Source of the DNA: an uncultured Porphyromonadaceae bacterium
Lineage (GTDB): Bacteria; Bacteroidota; Bacteroidia; Bacteroidales; Muribaculaceae
Assembly: GCA_900550395.1 (NCBI GenBank)
Contig: URSD01000002.1
Span: 1 to 64,000 of the forward strand
Length of the DNA: 64,000 nucleotides
Reading direction: 5' to 3'
The notes under the pieces are model-generated. The model searched no databases and was not told where the DNA came from. It worked only from the letters and a program-made list of their open reading frames with translations. Below are positions 35,003 to 43,951 of the stretch, piece after piece (position 1 is the first letter of the stretch; each line of letters starts with the position of its first letter). Position numbers and translations under genes: made by a program.

Positions 35003-35979
35003 ATGGAGAGAGTGTTTCTGTTCAGTATATCAAGCAGGGGCGAAGCTTTCGCCTCTGTCTCGCGCCATTCAGCCTCGGCATCGCTTTCTGCCGTTATCCC
35101 GCCACCGGCATAAACGCACCAGCCTTCGGGCGAGATGTGCGCGCACCGCAGATTGACGTACATCTTCACGGCACCGGCTGTTTTGACGGCCACCCATCCC
35201 GCGTAACAGCGGCGCGGAGTATCTTCGATGGCCTCTATTTCCTTAAGCGCGACATTAAGCGGCATACCGGCGACAGCCGGAGTCGGATTCAGGGCGTCAA
35301 TCATCTCGGCAAGGTTGAAATGCACAGACGCGTCGGCCGAGATGCGCGTACAGATATGCTCTACAGCACCATGGCGCAGACTTGCGGGAGCCGAAGCAGT
35401 CGCCTCGACACCCTGACGCGCAAAAACATCAAGTATGTAGTCCGTGACGAAAGCGTGTTCGCGCACATTCTTCATGTCCCACGGTTCCTCACTGCCTGCC
35501 GCACGCGTGCCGGCAAGAGCCATGGTGGATATATAACCGTGGGAGTAATCCAGCAATATCTCAGGAGTCGCGCCCATCCACAAGCCTGTGGCCGGTGTAT
35601 AGTAACAATGGCAGAACGCCGCCGGGAATCGTTCGAACATATCCGCCACTGCCCGGTTGACATCTAATCGGGAACTACTGCGGCATATTCCGCGCATGCG
35701 TACGCACTTGCCTCCACGGTCTGCAAGTCTTTTTATCAGCTTGCCCGTAGAAGCAATATAGCCATCGTAAGGAGTAGACTCACACCAAGGCAAAAGCGTA
35801 TCGCGTCCAGCCCGGGCGCCGACCACGCTGACAGCATCTGCCATACGGCCAAGCCATGGCGACACAAGAAAATCGTTTTCTCGGTCGGCCACACGTATTT
35901 CGCATGTGCCGGGCAGCCGATAAACCGCAAACGGGCTACCGGCCGCATACTTAGCCGCAATATCGACTGGTAGATTCAT
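34999..35979 (-). CDS. menF: Isochorismate synthase (chorismate-binding enzyme)
   Basis: A 326-residue chorismate-utilising enzyme, most likely isochorismate synthase for menaquinone. Core motifs: MGATPEILL, STMALAGTRA, REHAFVTDYI, LNPTPAVAGMP and YAGWV, ending with YVNLRCAHI and AGGGITAESD. It lacks part of the N-terminal region of longer MenF proteins, which is common in Bacteroidetes. Menaquinone is the quinone of anaerobic fumarate respiration in this group. No other men gene is in the window. ATGA overlaps join it to rimO upstream and an SGNH gene downstream. Confidence 0.87.
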   Translation of the reverse strand: MNLPVDIAAKYAAGSPFAVYRLPGTCEIRVADRENDFLVSPWLGRMADAVSVVGARAGRDTLLPWCESTPYDGYIASTGKLIKRLADRGGKCVRMRGICRSSSRLDVNRAVADMFERFPAAFCHCYYTPATGLWMGATPEILLDYSHGYISTMALAGTRAAGSEEPWDMKNVREHAFVTDYILDVFARQGVEATASAPASLRHGAVEHICTRISADASVHFNLAEMIDALNPTPAVAGMPLNVALKEIEAIEDTPRRCYAGWVAVKTAGAVKMYVNLRCAHISPEGWCVYAGGGITAESDAEAEWRETEAKASPLLDILNRNTLSI

Positions 35980-37277
35980 ACCGGTTTACCTATAAGCTCA
36001 AAAGGCATTGCATCGGTAATCTCTATATTGCAGAACTCACCGGCGACAAGCGGCGAGGGGCAGACATCCTTAGGCACAAGAACCTCCGGATCCACTTCCG
36101 GTGAATCGTACTGTGTGCGTCCCACATAATACGCATCGTTCTCGTTCTCTATCAGAACGCGCTGTCGCGTGCCAACCTTTGCCTGATTATGCTCTAACGC
36201 TATTTCTTCCTGTACGGCCATAAGCCGGTCGAGCCGAGCCTGCTTGACATCGTCGGGGACATCGTCGGTGTATTTTTCCGCAGCATATGTGTCGTCCTCC
36301 TCGCAATATGCAAAAGCGCCCATGCGCTCGAAGCGCTGCGTGCGCACGAAATCGAGAAGCTCATCGAAGTCCTCCTCCGTCTCGCCCGGGAAACCGACCA
36401 TCAGCGTGGTGCGGATGTGAATGCCCGGGACCTCGCGGCGGATTCGCTCAATCAGATGGCGTTGTTCCTCTCCGTCGATATGGCGGCGCATGCGTTCCAG
36501 CATGTTGTCTGAGCAATGCTGCAAGGCGATGTCAAGATATTTGCACACATTGCTGTGGGCGGCCATCACCGGCAACAAGTCATAGGGGAAATCCGCAGGA
36601 TAGGCGTAATGCAGACGTATCCACTCTACCCCGGGAACCGATGCCATGGCGTCGACAAGCTCCGCAATTGTCTTGCGGCCGTATATGTCAGTACCATAAT
36701 ACGACAGGTCCTGGGCTATGACATTAAACTCACGGACGCCACGCGCGACAAGTTCACGCACCTCGGCGACTATCTCGTCGATGGGTCGGGATTTGTAGCG
36801 ACCGGTGATAAGAGGAATGGCGCAGAATGCGCAGAAGCGGTTGCAGCCTTCGGCTATTTTAAGATAGGCCGACCAGGAGGGGGTAGTGAGCGTACGGTCC
36901 CAATCTCTCACGTTTCTGTCGGACGTTCCACACAGCGTTTCTGCAAGAGTCGAAAAATCGAATTTGCCGTACCAGCCGTCCACCTCCGGTATCTCAACCG
37001 GCAATTCCTTTTCGTAACGCTGGCTTAGACATCCCATCACATAGACAGCTCCGACACGTCCCTCTGCCTTAGCCTCGCACGCACGGAGTATCATGTCTAT
37101 ACTCTCCTCCTTGGCATCGCCGATAAAGCCGCAAGTGTTGATGACCACGGCGTCGCCGCTGAAATCATCGGCATTGTGTACAGCCTCTATACGGCCGTCG
37201 CTCAGGCGTTTCAGCAGGCGTTCGCTGTCCACGAGATTCTTTGAACAGCCCATGCTGATAACATTCACCCGCTTCAT
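35976..37277 (-). CDS. rimO: Ribosomal protein S12 methylthiotransferase RimO
   Basis: A 433-residue radical SAM enzyme that methylthiolates Asp88/89 of S12. ISMGCSKNLVDSE at the N-terminus is diagnostic for RimO; the radical SAM motif is CNRFCAFC, IPLITGRYKSRP follows it, and a TRAM domain (about 370-433) closes the protein. Together with MtaB earlier in the window this gives two methylthiotransferases with distinct N-terminal signatures. The start overlaps the ftsY stop (ATGA). Confidence 0.95.
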   Translation of the reverse strand: MKRVNVISMGCSKNLVDSERLLKRLSDGRIEAVHNADDFSGDAVVINTCGFIGDAKEESIDMILRACEAKAEGRVGAVYVMGCLSQRYEKELPVEIPEVDGWYGKFDFSTLAETLCGTSDRNVRDWDRTLTTPSWSAYLKIAEGCNRFCAFCAIPLITGRYKSRPIDEIVAEVRELVARGVREFNVIAQDLSYYGTDIYGRKTIAELVDAMASVPGVEWIRLHYAYPADFPYDLLPVMAAHSNVCKYLDIALQHCSDNMLERMRRHIDGEEQRHLIERIRREVPGIHIRTTLMVGFPGETEEDFDELLDFVRTQRFERMGAFAYCEEDDTYAAEKYTDDVPDDVKQARLDRLMAVQEEIALEHNQAKVGTRQRVLIENENDAYYVGRTQYDSPEVDPEVLVPKDVCPSPLVAGEFCNIEITDAMPFELIGKPV

Positions 37278-38251
37278 TCCTCACTATGTTTGTTACCGAA
37301 GAGCGACTGAACGAAAGCCCGCTTGTCGAACACCTGCAGGTCGGTTATTTTTTCGCCGAGACCAATGTATTTAACGGGTATCCTGAACATATCGCTTATG
37401 CCTATGACTACGCCGCCTTTTGCCGTTCCGTCAAGTTTCGTCACGGCCAGGTCGGTGACCTGTGTGGCGGCGGAGAACTGACGTGCCTGCTCGAATGCGT
37501 TCTGTCCTGTGCTTCCGTCAAGCACAAGAAGTACTTCGTGAGGAGCGCCTGGAACCACCCTCTCCATGACACGCTTGATCTTTGACAGCTCGTCCATGAG
37601 TCCCTTCTTGTTGTGCAGACGTCCGGCCGTATCGATTATCACGACATCGCAACCCTGAGCCACAGCGCTCGAAAGAGTATCGAAAGCCACCGCGGCGGCA
37701 TCGCTGCCAAGCTGCTGCTTGACAATAGGCACATCGGCGCGGGACGCCCACTCGTCAAGTTGCTCAATGGCTGCCGCGCGGAACGTATCGGCAGCACCGA
37801 GCATCACCTTGTGGCCTGCATTCTTGTACTGATAGGCCAGCTTGCCGATTGTGGTGGTCTTGCCCACTCCATTGACGCCGACTACCATAATCACGTAAGG
37901 CCGCTTGCCCTCCGGTATTGCAAAATCCTGCAACGAGGCTGTGCTGGCGCTGTTCTCGACGAGCAAGTCCGAAATCTCCTCACACAGCATTTCGTTGAGT
38001 TCGTTCTCGTCGAGATATTTGTCGCGCTGCGCGCGGGCCTGTATGCGGTCTATGATTTTAAGTGTTGTCTCCACGCCTACGTCGCCGGAAATAAAAATCT
38101 CCTCCAGTTCGTCGAGGAAATCATCATCAATGCTTCGGCGTCCGACAAATACGCGCTTGAGTTTACCGAAAAATCCTTCTTTCGTTTTTTCAAGTCCTCG
38201 GTCCAGGGTTTCCTGTTTTTTCTTCCGGGAGAAAAAGTCTAAAAAAGCCAT
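37274..38251 (-). CDS. ftsY: Signal recognition particle receptor FtsY
   Basis: A 325-residue SRP GTPase that docks ribosome-SRP complexes at the membrane. The N domain (about 25-110) precedes the G domain: GVNGVGKTTTIGKLA, DTFRAAAIEQL, DTAGRLHNK, TKLDGTAKGG and GLGEKITDLQVF. The acidic A domain of E. coli FtsY is reduced to a short basic N-terminus (FFSRKKKQETLDRGLEK), as in many Bacteroidetes. It is first in the long gene string and has a good promoter. Confidence 0.96.
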   Translation of the reverse strand: MAFLDFFSRKKKQETLDRGLEKTKEGFFGKLKRVFVGRRSIDDDFLDELEEIFISGDVGVETTLKIIDRIQARAQRDKYLDENELNEMLCEEISDLLVENSASTASLQDFAIPEGKRPYVIMVVGVNGVGKTTTIGKLAYQYKNAGHKVMLGAADTFRAAAIEQLDEWASRADVPIVKQQLGSDAAAVAFDTLSSAVAQGCDVVIIDTAGRLHNKKGLMDELSKIKRVMERVVPGAPHEVLLVLDGSTGQNAFEQARQFSAATQVTDLAVTKLDGTAKGGVVIGISDMFRIPVKYIGLGEKITDLQVFDKRAFVQSLFGNKHSEE

Positions 38252-38277
38252 CTCTGTCCTATTGTTTGTTTAACCTG

Positions 38278-38309
38278 CAAAATTAAACAAAATCCACTGC
38301 ATTAGCAAT
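38278..38309 (-). promoter_or_regulatory. Promoter of the ftsY-to-feoAB gene string
   Basis: Minus strand: ATTG (38306-38309), 20 bp, TAATTTTG (38278-38285). The predicted leader is about 25 nt. No other promoter of this quality was found inside the string. Confidence 0.7.
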
Positions 38310-38370
38310 AGCAAAATCAGCTTTAGATGCAAAAAAGAAGGAAGAAAGAGACCGAGCAGAACAATTGCCA

Positions 38371-38586
38371 TTACGGCAGGATGGTGTCGCTTATATCCAG
38401 ACGCAGACGTCCCCCGGACTCAACGACTGTAACAGTGCCGTTGACAAACGGCGTGGAGGCCGTCTCGACAACAAAAGGCTCTATTACAACACGGCCACCG
38501 GAAATATCAACAACCGACAGCCGAAAGATTCTGCCATCATACACCACACGCTGGGCAAGGACTCTGTTCAACGCCGACAGGGTCAT
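38371..38586 (-). CDS. 71-residue conserved small protein
   Basis: A 71-residue protein, not recognised. It is rich in beta-forming Val, Thr and Ile with no Cys or Trp and no signal peptide, suggesting a small all-beta domain. Its ATG overlaps the DUF4296 gene stop (ATGA), and the frame is complete and coherent, so I accept it as real. It is the last gene of the ileS/dksA/lspA/DUF4296 string. Confidence 0.68.
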   Translation of the reverse strand: MTLSALNRVLAQRVVYDGRIFRLSVVDISGGRVVIEPFVVETASTPFVNGTVTVVESGGRLRLDISDTILP

Positions 38587-39356
38587 TTGCGTATCGAGCG
38601 CTGACGATAGCGCTTATTGTAAGTATCCGGGCGCAGGTGATTGCGAACCAGCGAAATACTGTCGAGCCACAAGGCCCCGCGTTCTGCCGGATTCAGCATC
38701 AGCGAACCGTAGATTCGCGTTGCCGTGCGCGTGGAATCGGTCTGCAACGAGATCTCATGCCATCCGTTTCCGAACACACGCTCGGATATGAATTCAATCG
38801 TACTGTCGCTGTACTGCGCCACAAGCGTCCACAGTCCCTCGTTCTGGTTGTTTGCGAACTTGACGCGCCATGTGTAGTAATCGCCGTGCTCACGATTCTC
38901 ATCTTTATTGAGTGAGAACGTAACGTTCTGCGACGGAGAGCGCTTGCTCAGGGCAAGGAAGCGCGATGAGGGCCAAACGTCCACGCTGTCACCGGCCACT
39001 GACATAATCTCGGCCTGCAAACGAGAGTCGCTGCCTGCAAGCCGCTGTTCAAGAATCTCGATCGTGCGGTCGCATACATCCATGTAGCGGGCTATATTGT
39101 GCGCATACCAGTCAAGCGAAGTATCGACATCGGCTTTCGTGGCCCCATGGCGTGCGTACACGGCGTCACGGAGGGCTATGCGCTGTGAATCGGTACGCCA
39201 TGCCGACATGTTATAGTCGACAACAGCATCGGCCACATACCTGTCGGCGAGCAGCTCGGCCATCTCGTCCTCGGGCAGGACATGGTCCGGGACACCCTTG
39301 CAGGCAGCAAGCGCCACAAGTGCCACCAACGACAGTATGTACGGCAGACGTCTCAT
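38583..39356 (-). CDS. DUF4296 lipoprotein
   Basis: A 257-residue lipoprotein: signal peptide with lipobox LAAC (Cys19), then a DUF4296-type helical region (PEDEMAELLADRYVADAVV, YARHGATKADVDTSLDWYAHN, about 30-100). The C-terminal half looks beta-rich, like a carbohydrate-binding or jelly-roll domain. DUF4296 proteins are found in Bacteroidetes and are commonly encoded beside lspA, as here; function unknown. ATGA overlaps join it to lspA upstream and the 71-residue gene downstream. Confidence 0.85.
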   Translation of the reverse strand: MRRLPYILSLVALVALAACKGVPDHVLPEDEMAELLADRYVADAVVDYNMSAWRTDSQRIALRDAVYARHGATKADVDTSLDWYAHNIARYMDVCDRTIEILEQRLAGSDSRLQAEIMSVAGDSVDVWPSSRFLALSKRSPSQNVTFSLNKDENREHGDYYTWRVKFANNQNEGLWTLVAQYSDSTIEFISERVFGNGWHEISLQTDSTRTATRIYGSLMLNPAERGALWLDSISLVRNHLRPDTYNKRYRQRSIRK

Positions 39357-39991
39357 TTCTCAGCCTTCTCTGACTTCTCTTCTTCCTCTCCGACGAACAG
39401 ATAACGGGAATAAAACAGCAAAATGGCGAACATGCCTACTGTAATGGCCGCATCGGCCAGATTGAACACCGGGTCGAAGAACGAGAACTCACGTCCTCCA
39501 AGCCACGGCAACCAGTCGGGCCACGTGAATGAAAACAGCGGGAAATAGAACATATCCACTACCATTCCGTGCATCAGCGTACCGTAGCCGTGTCCGAACG
39601 GTACAAGCTGCGCCACCTGAGGCGGATACGGGTCGGTAAATATCTCGCCGTACAGCACGCAGTCAAAGATATTGCCAAGAGCACCCGCCACAACCAGCGC
39701 CACACACAACAGATAGCCGCGTGGTATTTCCCGCCGTGTGCAGTAGCGGACAATGTACCACAGTCCCAGACATGTGACTATTATCCGGAACAGCGTCAGG
39801 AACAGCTTGCTTCCCAGCTGCATGCCGAAAGCCATACCTGGATTCTGAACGAAGCGCAGATGAAACCACGGCAGAATCTCCACGTCCTCGCCGAGGTAGA
39901 AATGCGTCTTAATCCAGAATTTAAGCCACTGGTCCAGTGCCACCAACACCAGGATGACGGCACCGGCCAGCAATATGCGCTTTGACTTCAT
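39353..39991 (-). CDS. lspA: Lipoprotein signal peptidase II
   Basis: A 212-residue inner-membrane aspartic protease that cleaves prolipoproteins before the lipidated Cys. Four helices are visible; the catalytic Asp residues lie in GALGNIFDCVLYG and FNLADAAITVG. It is somewhat longer than the E. coli enzyme owing to a periplasmic loop (YPPQVAQLVPFGHGYGT) and a charged Glu/Lys tail. Several lipoproteins in this window are likely substrates. The start overlaps the DksA-like gene stop. Confidence 0.95.
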   Translation of the reverse strand: MKSKRILLAGAVILVLVALDQWLKFWIKTHFYLGEDVEILPWFHLRFVQNPGMAFGMQLGSKLFLTLFRIIVTCLGLWYIVRYCTRREIPRGYLLCVALVVAGALGNIFDCVLYGEIFTDPYPPQVAQLVPFGHGYGTLMHGMVVDMFYFPLFSFTWPDWLPWLGGREFSFFDPVFNLADAAITVGMFAILLFYSRYLFVGEEEEKSEKAEK

Positions 39992-40368
39992 TTTTTACTC
40001 TGTTCCTTCCCGTCTATGCTCAGGGTTGCATGCGGCACCGCGCGAAGGCGCTCTTTAGGTATGAGCTTGCCGGTCACGCGGCAGATGCCGTATGTCTTGT
40101 TCTCGATACGTACGAGCGCAGCCTGAAGCTTCTGGATGAACTGTCGCTGCCTTTCGGCCAGACGCGCGGCCTCCTCTTTACCGAGGGTGTAGGCCCCTTC
40201 CTCCAATGCCTTGAATGTAGGGGATGTATCGGCCACTCCGTTGCCATCGCTGTTCATGAACGAAGCCCGCAGAGTGTCGTACTCGCGCTGAGCCTTGTCT
40301 ATTTTCTCAAGAATCAATTCTTTGAACTCCTGAAGTTCTTCGTCGGAATATCTTGCTTTTTCGGCCAT
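39988..40368 (-). CDS. TraR/DksA family protein lacking zinc cysteines
   Basis: A 126-residue DksA-like protein. A coiled-coil region (about 10-95) is followed by the family's C-terminal module YGICRVTGKLIPKERLRAVPHATLSI. In canonical DksA this module has four zinc-binding cysteines; here only one remains. It probably binds the secondary channel of RNA polymerase like DksA, but that is by homology. It sits 11 nt after ileS and overlaps lspA by ATGA. Confidence 0.88.
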   Translation of the reverse strand: MAEKARYSDEELQEFKELILEKIDKAQREYDTLRASFMNSDGNGVADTSPTFKALEEGAYTLGKEEAARLAERQRQFIQKLQAALVRIENKTYGICRVTGKLIPKERLRAVPHATLSIDGKEQSKK

Positions 40369-40379
40369 AGTGATGAAGT

Positions 40380-43300
40380 TTAATTAAGTGTTATATCAAC
40401 CCTCACTTCAACGTCGTCAAGCGCAAGAGTCTCCACCGTGGAGGAATCGGCATCGAGAGGTGCGCTCACCACTGCATCGGCGAGCACCTGGCGACCGATA
40501 TAGTCGCCGAAATCAGCAAGCACTCCGGTCAGTGCCTCAGCTGGCTCGAACACAAGCTTTATGCGGTCTGTGATGTCGTAGCCGCGGCTCTTGCGGATGT
40601 TCTGAATTCTGTTGACGATCTCTCGCGCCCGGCCTTCGTTGATAAGTTCGGGTGTAAGAGTAACGTCCAACGCTACCGTAATGTTTCCTTCGTTGGCGAC
40701 AATCCATCCGGGCATATCCTCCGAGATGACCTCGACATCGGCGAGAGCGACTTCGGCAGCGCCGTCAGCGAGCTGCAACGTACAGCTTCCGCTACGCTCC
40801 AGGCCGGCGATTTCCTCCTGTGTCATAGCGGCGATAGCTGCGGCAACTGCCTTCATGCGCTTGCCGAACTTCGGGCCAAGTTTCTTGAAGTCGGGACGTA
40901 CACGCTTGACAAGGAATACCTCATCGGCGCTGATGGTACGCAGGTCCTTTATGTTCACCTCCGCCAGCACCAGGTCACGGATGCCGGCCGAAAGAGCCGT
41001 ATCCACTCCGGCTGTCTCAGGAATTATCAACGTCGCCAGAGGCTGACGCACCTTTATGTTGACCTTGCGGCGCAGTGCGAGCACCAGCGAAGTCACAGCC
41101 TGCGCGGTATGCATCTGATGCTCCAGCGTCTTGTCGACGAGCGCGCCGTCAACTTCCGGCCAGAAAGCCAGATGTACAGACTCGGCGCCTGTCAGGTCGC
41201 GGTAGAGGCGGTCGCTGAAGAAAGGCGATACGGGTGCCATAAGGCGAGCTACGGTGCAAAGGCACGTATAGAGCGTCTGGTATGCAGCCAGCTTGTCGCG
41301 GTCCATTTCGCCGCCCCAGAAGCGTTTGCGGTTAAGACGCACATACCAGTTGGAAAGGTTGTCGTTTACGAAATCGCCGATGGCGCGAGCCGCACGGGTA
41401 GGCTCATAATCGTCCAGCGCCTCGGTGCAGTCAGCCACGAGTGTATTGAGCAGCGAGAGAATCCAGCGATCAATCTCGGCTCGTTCGCTCACGGGCACCT
41501 CAGGTTCCTCACCGGTGAATCCGTCCACATTGGCGTAAAGAGCGAAGAAGCTGTAAGTGTTATAGAGCGTGGAGAACAGCTTGTGACTTACTTCGGTGAT
41601 ACCGTCGGAGTCGTACTTGAGGTTATCCCACGGCGCGGAGTTGGAAATCATGTACCAACGCAGAGGGTCACTGCCGAAACGGTCGATTTCCAGGAACGGG
41701 TCGACCGTATTTCCCTTGTGCTTCGACATTTTCTCACCGAACTTGTCAAGCACAAGACCATTGGAAATCACAGCCTTGTATGCCACGGAATCGAACACCA
41801 TTGTGGCGATTGCATGGAGAGTGAAGAACCAGCCGCGTGTCTGGTCTACACCCTCGGCGATGAAGTCGGCAGGGAAATAGCCGCCGTTTTCAATCGCTTC
41901 ACGGTTCTCGAACGGATAATGCTGCTGTGCGTAAGGCATGGAACCCGAATCAAACCATACGTCCACGAGGTCGAGCTCGCGGTGCATAGGTTTGCCGGAC
42001 GGCGACACAAGCACGAAATCGTCCACGTAAGGACGGTGCAGGTCAATCTTGTCGTAATTTTCCTTGCTGTAATCGCCCGGGACGAAGCCCTTATCCTTAA
42101 GCGGATTATAAGGCATCACTCCGGCCTCGAAGGCCTTTTCAAGTTCATTGTAGAGCATTTCCACGGAGTCGATGCACAGCTCTTCCTTGCCGTCGTCGGT
42201 ACGCCAGATAGGCAACGGCGTACCCCAATAGCGGCTGCGTGAGAGATTCCAGTCCTGAAGATTCTCCAGCCATTTGCCGAAGCGTCCGGAGCCGGTCGAG
42301 GCAGGCTTCCACTTGATGGTGTCGTTGAGCTGCATCATGCGTTCGCGGGCAGCAGTGGTGCGGACGAACCAGCTGTCCAGCGGATAATATATCACAGGGG
42401 CGTCCGTGCGCCAGCAGTGCGGATAGCTGTGTGTGTGCTTCTCCATCCTGAACAGCTTGCCCTGAGCCTTGAGGTCGAGGCAGATTTCCACGTCAAGTGT
42501 GGGAGTGTCGTCGTCAGCTTCGGGATTATAGGCATTCTTCACGTACTTGCCCTGCCACTTGGCGTATGCCTCGCGGTCGACACGTTCATCAACGAACTTC
42601 GGGTCAATATCCTCAAGCAGGAAGAAGCGGCCGCGAAGATCGACCATCGGGCGAATGTTCCCGTCCTTGTCGATAAGGGTCATTGCGGGCACGCCATTGA
42701 GCTGAGACACGCGTTTGTCGTCGGCACCGAATGTGCCGGCGATGTGTACTATGCCCGTACCGTCGTCGGTGGTGACATAGTCGCCGGGGATGACACGGAA
42801 CGCACCCTCCCCCGGGTTCATCCAGGAGATAAGCTGCTCATAGTGCATGCCTGTCAGGTCAGAACCCTTGCAAGCTGCCACAACCTGATACGGCACAGCC
42901 TTGTCTCCGGGCTTGTAGGCGTCGAGAGGCAAAGCCGGGTCGACGCCACGGAAGATGCTGCCGAGCAATGCAGTAGCGACTACAACAGTAATTTTCTCGC
43001 CGTTATAGGGATTATAGGTGCGCACGATGCTGTAATCGATCGACGGCCCCACGCAGAGTGCGCAGTTGCTGGGAAGAGTCCACGGCGTAGTGGTCCATGC
43101 CAGGAAGTAAGGTTTGCCCCACCCCGCCATTTCCGGCTTGGGATCGGTGATGAGGAACTGTGCGATGCAGGTTGTGTCCTTTACATCGCGGTAGCATCCG
43201 GGCTGATTCAGTTCGTGAGTGCTGAGGCCTGTACCTGCCATGGGCGAATACGGCTGGATGGTATAACCCTTGTACAGGTAATTTTTCTTATAGAGCTGCG

Positions 43301-43793
43301 AGAGGAGCCACCATACACTCTCGATGTATCGGTTGTCGTAGGTGATATAAGGATTGTCGAGGTCGACCCAGTAGCCCATCTTGTTGGTGAGCTCGGTCCA
43401 CTCGCGGGTGTACTTCATCACCTCGGCACGGCAGGCGGCGTTATAGTCGTCCACGCTGATTTTCGTGCCTATGTCTTCCTTCTTGATTCCGAGGTTCTTC
43501 TCAACTCCCAGTTCCACAGGCAGACCGTGCGTGTCCCATCCGGCCTTGCGCATCACCTTGTAGCCGCGCATGGTCTTGTAGCGGCAAATCATGTCCTTGA
43601 TGGTTCGGGCCATGACGTGGTGTATGCCGGGCTTGCCGTTGGCCGATGGCGGCCCCTCGAAGAAGACGAACGAGGGCGCGCCCTCGCGTGCGGCGAGAGT
43701 GCGGCGGAAAAGGTCGCCGGCGTTCCAGTCGGCAAGCATGTCGCGGTTCACTTCCGGAAAGTTGACGCCGCTATATTCCTTGAATCTCTTCAT
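40380..43793 (-). CDS. ileS: Isoleucyl-tRNA synthetase
   Basis: A 1137-residue class I synthetase charging tRNA-Ile. The HIGH signature reads GPPSANGKPGIHH and KMSKS reads KMSKHKGN; the CP1 editing domain and a long C-terminal anticodon-binding region are present. The length and the 'SANG' form indicate the eukaryote-like type 2 enzyme, a group often less sensitive to mupirocin (known for the type, not tested here). It starts the ileS/dksA/lspA string and is preceded by a 158-nt structured spacer after rpsP with no recognisable promoter. Confidence 0.97.
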   Translation of the reverse strand: MKRFKEYSGVNFPEVNRDMLADWNAGDLFRRTLAAREGAPSFVFFEGPPSANGKPGIHHVMARTIKDMICRYKTMRGYKVMRKAGWDTHGLPVELGVEKNLGIKKEDIGTKISVDDYNAACRAEVMKYTREWTELTNKMGYWVDLDNPYITYDNRYIESVWWLLSQLYKKNYLYKGYTIQPYSPMAGTGLSTHELNQPGCYRDVKDTTCIAQFLITDPKPEMAGWGKPYFLAWTTTPWTLPSNCALCVGPSIDYSIVRTYNPYNGEKITVVVATALLGSIFRGVDPALPLDAYKPGDKAVPYQVVAACKGSDLTGMHYEQLISWMNPGEGAFRVIPGDYVTTDDGTGIVHIAGTFGADDKRVSQLNGVPAMTLIDKDGNIRPMVDLRGRFFLLEDIDPKFVDERVDREAYAKWQGKYVKNAYNPEADDDTPTLDVEICLDLKAQGKLFRMEKHTHSYPHCWRTDAPVIYYPLDSWFVRTTAARERMMQLNDTIKWKPASTGSGRFGKWLENLQDWNLSRSRYWGTPLPIWRTDDGKEELCIDSVEMLYNELEKAFEAGVMPYNPLKDKGFVPGDYSKENYDKIDLHRPYVDDFVLVSPSGKPMHRELDLVDVWFDSGSMPYAQQHYPFENREAIENGGYFPADFIAEGVDQTRGWFFTLHAIATMVFDSVAYKAVISNGLVLDKFGEKMSKHKGNTVDPFLEIDRFGSDPLRWYMISNSAPWDNLKYDSDGITEVSHKLFSTLYNTYSFFALYANVDGFTGEEPEVPVSERAEIDRWILSLLNTLVADCTEALDDYEPTRAARAIGDFVNDNLSNWYVRLNRKRFWGGEMDRDKLAAYQTLYTCLCTVARLMAPVSPFFSDRLYRDLTGAESVHLAFWPEVDGALVDKTLEHQMHTAQAVTSLVLALRRKVNIKVRQPLATLIIPETAGVDTALSAGIRDLVLAEVNIKDLRTISADEVFLVKRVRPDFKKLGPKFGKRMKAVAAAIAAMTQEEIAGLERSGSCTLQLADGAAEVALADVEVISEDMPGWIVANEGNITVALDVTLTPELINEGRAREIVNRIQNIRKSRGYDITDRIKLVFEPAEALTGVLADFGDYIGRQVLADAVVSAPLDADSSTVETLALDDVEVRVDITLN

Positions 43794-43951
43794 TATATGG
43801 AATTAAAGGTGAGAAGAAACGTGATTTGAAAAAGAATGAAGGGTGCGTCAGCTTTGATGGCTAACACACCCTCCTGTGCTCTAAAGGGAACATCCGAGGC
43901 TGTAGCCCGGACATCCGCATGTGTGCGGCCTAAGCCGCCCGCGGCTGCGGA
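43794..43951 (-). other. Structured spacer between rpsP and ileS
   Basis: On the minus strand a 12-bp stem with two G-U pairs (43841-43852 with 43860-43871) is followed by TTCATTCTTTTT, a terminator-like arrangement. Upstream are GC-rich repeats, including GGATGT twice and a GGCT/AGCC stem. No TAnnTTTG box is seen, so ileS may be expressed by read-through from the rpsP promoter. Confidence 0.5.
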
